Source: Aralia elata
Taxonomy: Eukaryota; Streptophyta; Magnoliopsida; Apiales; Araliaceae
Direction of reading: 5' to 3'
DNA: 64,000 nt
Assembly: GCA_034770075.1 (NCBI GenBank)
Contig: CM068379.1
Location: 26,597,506-26,661,505 of the forward strand
The notes beneath the pieces were generated by a model. The model was not told the origin of the DNA and searched no databases. It was given only the letters and a program-made list of their open reading frames with translations. Positions 59,602 to 64,000 of this stretch are shown piece by piece. Each line of letters begins with the position of its first letter. Within the stretch, counting starts at the first letter, position 1. The position numbers were made by a program, and so were the translations under genes.

Positions 59602-61373
59602 GATGTCGACCGACTAAGTCATCTCAGGAAACCAATTTTGCTTCGATGAATTCGGAGGAGCTGAATCCCATTTCAGAGCTGTGCTGGCCCTTGTGCAAAA
59701 GGCAGGATTTTATGAGGCTTTGACACAAACTCAAGGATCTTCCCCAATAGGGTTGAAGAGTTCTATCTTAATGGATTCTGTGCTGATGGGGTCATTACAA
59801 TAAGGGTGAAGGATGTCAAGCTCACCTATGGAGTGATAGAGATGAACCACCTTCTTGGGTTCGTCAATGAAGGAGTGATGAGTGTGTTTTTTATACACAA
59901 TTTAGGTACTTTTGGCCTTGATAATTTGTAAGTCTTTAGGTATTTTATGTGATTTTTATGTGTTTTCATCTTATTGTTGTGTAATTTAGTTTTGTATTAC
60001 TTTTATATGTTTTTGTATTATTTTTATGTGTTTTTACTTTATTTTGTAGGAATTGGACTTGGATCGATGTTTGGGGTGGCTACGTTCACATTTTCGTCTT
60101 GCCATTTACATAGCAGTCACTTCGGAGCCAATTTGAAACTAGCTCCAGCCCTCATCTCTCAAAACTCAAAGAATGAAAGTTGTAGAGCTACTTCTTAACT
60201 TTTCGAAGCTTCTTAAATCGCCTAATTTGGAGTTTTTATGAGAGAGTTATGGCTATTTTTACCAACAGATGTCAAACTAGTTTTGGGCGCGCGCGCACTG
60301 GGCAAGCAGGTCGGGCAGCGCCTCTGCACTGAAAACCAGCGCCTTTGCGCTTGGGCATCTAGTGGGTCAGTGCCTCTGCGCTGTATTGCAGTTCCCCTGC
60401 GCTTGGTCGGGTATATTTGTGCATTTTCAGCTCATTTGGGTTTAATTTCGTGGGCTAAGCTCGGGTTTTTCATGGAGGCACTATCAAACATCCTTATGGG
60501 CATTTATTTTAGATTAATTCCTCTATTTCGGCGGCTAAACTTCATGCTTGGGGATCTACTGCACAAACTCTTGTAACACCGATAAAGCCAGGGAATTGAA
60601 GGATGCTTGGAGATGGAAGATGACTTCATAATAGTTTTTCTTCTCTAACTTTTCTTTGATACTTGTATTATCTTTGGATGATAACCTAATATTTAGAATG
60701 GTTTGGTTTATTTGTTATAAATTAAACATCTATCTTGTTTTCCTTTTGATTGATACCATATGTATTGATTCTTTATATTTTATGCTTAATGTTTAATTGC
60801 TAAGGAATTGGGAATTAGCTTGGTAATCTATATGAAATTAGAAAATGGATTATAGATTTAGACAATGAATATAATGACATATGATTATGTTATACATAGT
60901 TTGTGTATTATCAATTCTATGTGGTTAATTGATCTAAAGGGGGGGGGGGGGTTTAGAGATTTGAACAAAGTGATGCACACCAAGTGTTTGACAAAATGCT
61001 TGAGTGTGGAAATTTTGTTCTTAACTCTTTATCCATCTGTCTATGCTTTGAATTTTTGTTATTTAGTTAATGGTAATCTTAATTTACCGTTTCAATAAAT
61101 GTGCTTAATAAGATTGAGGCGATTTGAAATTGGTATTGGGCTACATTAGAGATAATTTCTCGTGAGATCGACAACTCTCTTATCATTGTATTACTTGTTG
61201 ACCGCGTATACTTGCGCTTATTTATCGGTTGCGAAATCGACCAACAAGGAGTAACTACCTTCGAAGAGGTAGATGTAAAGACTGTGCTAGAGCTTATTGG
61301 GTACAAAAAGAACCCCGAGCTCAAAGGGATGAAGAAAAAGGAGTTCCCCCAAAACTTCGAGTTCCTTGCAGAC
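59602..61373 (+). pseudogene. Extra ORF of copia C, split by a solo LTR
   Basis: Begins at ATG 59,602, and after an early TAG and one frameshift continues as NQFCFDEFGGAESHFRA-type sequence to 59,875. It resumes at 61,252 after the solo LTR and reaches 61,373, where an Athila-like element is inserted. Aligned by eye with the copia A extra ORF (34,968-33,808), it shares the order of motifs across the whole region. No known domain or catalytic residue is visible. Confidence 0.7.
59876..61246 (+). mobile_element. Solo LTR, Athila-like gypsy
   Basis: 1,371 bp with TG...CA ends and perfect AGGAG target duplications (59,871-59,875 and 61,247-61,251). Its 3' portion (TACTTGTTGACCGCGTATACTTGCGC) resembles the end of the Athila-like LTR at 61,374. 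No interior is present, so it arose by LTR-LTR recombination. A GC-rich patch at 60,285-60,405 repeats GCGCCTCTGCGCT-like words. Orientation is inferred from that similarity. Confidence 0.9.
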
Positions 61374-62771
61374 TGATTAATAGGTTTTATACCTATAAAT
61401 TGGGTACTCTTGACTTGATAATTTTGCAAGTTCTTAAGTATTTTAGTTTATTTTTATGCGTTTTAGTGTTTTTATGTAGAAATGGAGATTTAGCACGAAA
61501 TGGTGTTCAAAGCAGTAAAAGAAAGCGTATTAGTCGTAAATGAGCAGCAAAACACAGCAATAAGTGTTCGACGTGAATCGGGCGTCGACAACGTGTGGCA
61601 AGTGTAGCATATTGGCACGACGAAATCAAGGTCAGCATGGCGTAGGCAGGCTTGGCGCATATGCGCACGCGATATGGGCGCGAAAGCTGACAGCGCTGCG
61701 ACGCTGGTGCTAGTTTTGGCATGTGAGCTTGGCTGATCAGATGTTGTGCAATCCTATTCCAATTGGGACACTATGTTAAGTTGAGTTTGACTAAGGTTGT
61801 GTATTTTAAAGCTGGGCATGGACTTATAAATAGAGTAAGAGGCTGATACAACAAATAATAACACGTTAGCGGACACTATTGGAGAAAAACACTTTGGAAA
61901 ATTTCATCAAATTTTTGAGAAGCGCACGAAGGCTTGCAAGAATTCAAGGCGAAATGTGAAGATTGAACCGTGACAGAGTTTTCTTCTTTACTCTTACTTT
62001 TTATTCTTGTAATCTGAGGATGGTTGTTGGATTATTGATGATGTTTTCTTTTGTTAATATGAACTAATTCTTTCGTTAAGATTGTAATAGAACCCAATGC
62101 GTAGTTTAAATTAATTTGCTCTCTTTTGGTTATATTAATTATGGATGAATCGTTTATCATATTTTGTGCTTAATTTATAATTGTCTGATCAACAATTATC
62201 TGATATATTCTAGATGAAATTGGAAAATGAATTCTAAGCTTAGATTTGAATATGATAACATGTGATCTTGTTTATTCTATGGATTGAATAACTGATTTGT
62301 GTATATGATAGAAATATACCTATACACCACATGTAACTTATTGAGAATTGATGCTTAATGAATTTATTCTTAATTGGGTCACATAAGAATATAGTGATTT
62401 AATTAGAATAGATATTTTTATCTAACTACTTGAAAAAGGGTTATTAATTAATTATGAATTTTCGGTTAACAATTCAATATAATTAATTAATTGGAAAGAG
62501 AGTGAAGAGATTTAAGTGAAACATTGAGGGAAATTGTAATCTTAATAACTTAATCTGGTATTAATCTTTGTTAATTAGTTAGGTAATTTTAATAATTAGT
62601 TTCACAACTTTAAATAATATTTGTTTAAATAAAATCAAATTGATATAAAGTTAGTAGTTGGAATAATATTATTAATATATTCCTCGTGGGATCGACACTT
62701 TACTTGCTACTATATTACTTGTTGATCACGTATGCTTGCGTGTGAATTGCCAATACCAAATTGGGCAAACA
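61374..62771 (+). repeat. 5' LTR of an Athila-like gypsy element
   Basis: Starts TGATTAATAGGTTTTATACC and ends GGGCAAACA just before a degenerate PBS. Length 1,398 bp. The left flank is CAGAC; the matching duplicate lies beyond the window. Confidence 0.8.
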
Positions 62772-62777
62772 AGTTTT

Positions 62778-62794
62778 TGACGCTGTTTACGGGG
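62778..62794 (+). other. Degenerate PBS of the Athila-like element
   Basis: TGACGCTGTTTACGGGG is close to the Athila-type PBS TGGCGCCGTTGCCGGGG (tRNA-Asp type), with four changes. Confidence 0.6.
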
Positions 62795-63050
62795 AATATT
62801 TTTAATAATTATTTTTTCAATATTAATTTCCATTAATTTAATCTTAGTTTAAACGTTTTTTTGTTTACTTAATTGTTTCGTTTGCAGGCACTCTTGATTT
62901 TATATAAAAACGCGATCGAAGGGATTATAACTGTTACCGTACGAAGATGAAATAAAAAGAAGGTTCTAAAGGTTGAGAAAATTTTGTCACAAAACACTTA
63001 TTCAAGAGATAATGGTTGCATAGGAAGAACAAAAATCACTGAAGGATTAT
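62795..63050 (+). other. Leader of the Athila-like element
   Basis: Non-coding leader between PBS and gag remnant. The candidate ATG at 62,947 meets a stop at once. Confidence 0.5.
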
Positions 63051-63059
63051 GCTATGCTA

Positions 63060-63965
63060 CAAGTTACGGAAATCCATTCAAACATCCCAAGGCCGGCAAT
63101 CCAAGCAAATACTTTTGAGATTAAGCCGGACACGATTCAGATGATCCAGAATTCACTCTAGTTTGGGGGTTTACCGAACGATGATCCCAATGATCATTAG
63201 GTTAACTTTTTGGAGCTATGTGACACGTTTAACTACAATAGAGTTACTGATGATGCCGTTAGACTCAGACTTTTCCTTTTCACACTCTCTGATAAGGCAA
63301 AAAGTTGGTTACACTTACTTCTAGCAAGGGCGATCACTACTTGGAACGACTTGGTACAGAAGTTCTTAGCAAAAATTTTCCCACCAGCAAAGATAGTTGA
63401 GATGAGGAATAACATCACTTCGTTTGCACAGCAGGATTCTAAGTCTCTTTATGAAGCTTGGGAGCTTATCAAGGATTTGCTGCGGAGATGTCCTCATCAT
63501 GGCATTCCCAAGTGGTTGTAGGTTCAAACTTTCTACAATGGGTTATTCAGTGCAACTCGAACCAACATAAATGCAACTGCGGGTGGAACATTGATGGGAA
63601 AGAATTTTGACGAGGCATATGAGCTCTTGGAAATGATGGTAGAAAACAATTACCAATGGCCTACAACGAGGATGAATCAGCCGAAAACAGCAGGGATATA
63701 TAAGCTAGATGTGGTGACTACTTTGGCTGCGCAAGTTGCGATGCTGACAAAGAAGATTGATGATTTGAGGACGCAACCTATTCAGCAAGTAACTATGGTT
63801 TGTGAGATTTGTACAAGTAATCATCCAAGTAGTCAATGTGCTATAAGCTCGGAGTCGGTTCATTACATCGGTAGTGGCAACAGACCACAAGACATGAATT
63901 CTAACACCTATAACCCTGGATGGAGAAATCACCCCAACTTTTCATGGAGTAACAATCAAGGTTAA
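63060..63965 (+). pseudogene. Athila-type gag, broken
   Basis: One reading frame from about 63,100 to a stop at 63,963-63,965, interrupted by TAG at 63,159, 63,198 and 63,519. The blocks RLRLFLFTLSDKAKSWLHLL and LLRRCPHHGIPKWL, followed by VQTFYNGL and then AYELLEMMVENNYQW, are diagnostic of Athila/Tat-branch gypsy gag. A cysteine cluster (CEICTSNHPSSQC) near 63,800 is the zinc-knuckle position. The frame stays open apart from these point stops, so decay is mostly by substitution. The rest of the element is outside the window. Confidence 0.85.
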
Positions 63966-64000
63966 CACTAGCCGGAAAGGAAGTCAAATTTGGAGGTGTT

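Noticed and set aside
60939..60951. Run of G bases
   Set aside because: A simple homopolymer in the solo LTR; may also be a sequencing artefact.

Overview
This is a window of a plant nuclear genome, most likely a eudicot. It is AT-rich, its one host gene has many GT-AG introns, and the rest is dominated by Stowaway- and Tourist-like MITEs and nested Ty1/copia and Ty3/gypsy LTR retrotransposons. I cannot name the species from sequence alone; the absence of operons, ribosome binding sites and dense coding fits a eukaryote.

The host gene lies on the minus strand, with its TATA box near 25,185, start codon at 24,278 and stop at 11,040. It encodes a ROS1/DEMETER-family 5-methylcytosine DNA glycosylase, the enzyme of active DNA demethylation. 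I traced 20 coding exons, including a probable 12-nt microexon. Every intron is GT-AG, all phases agree, and the result is 1,925 codons with an intact catalytic lysine/aspartate pair, a four-cysteine Fe-S site and the family C-terminal domains. The closest match by motif is ROS1-like rather than DME proper. MITEs sit downstream, inside two introns and upstream of it.

Left flank (1-10,640): no supportable gene; two clear Stowaway MITEs, one composite Stowaway-like element, two MITEs sharing a TTTGGATT-type terminus, a possible SINE and a GATGGT-rich stretch. Upstream of the gene (25,200-30,222): a roughly 0.3-kb tandem duplication in which one copy carries a 389-bp Tourist-like MITE and the other keeps the empty site, then AT-rich DNA with two G-box-like motifs.

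Right half (30,223-64,000): a retrotransposon nest. Copia A, Sirevirus-like and on the minus strand, has its 3' LTR (30,223-32,389) and a post-pol extra ORF (34,968-33,808) on one side and its integrase, PBS and a 5' LTR stump (55,593-57,442) on the other. Between them lies copia B, arranged LTR-interior-LTR-partial interior (35,513-44,574 and 55,187-55,592). Copia B is itself interrupted by a very young gypsy (Ogre/Tat-type) element (44,575-55,181, target duplication CTAAC). That element keeps an open gag but has lost protease through most of integrase, and carries a higher-order minisatellite near its 3' end. From 57,452 a second Sirevirus-like copy runs on the plus strand (RT, RNase H, extra ORF). 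Its extra ORF is split by an Athila-like solo LTR (59,876-61,246, target duplication AGGAG) and then by a second Athila-like element that runs off the window with a broken gag.

The repeat elements do not form a working pathway together. The one functional link I can suggest is that a demethylase gene is embedded in transposons of the type its own activity normally counteracts.
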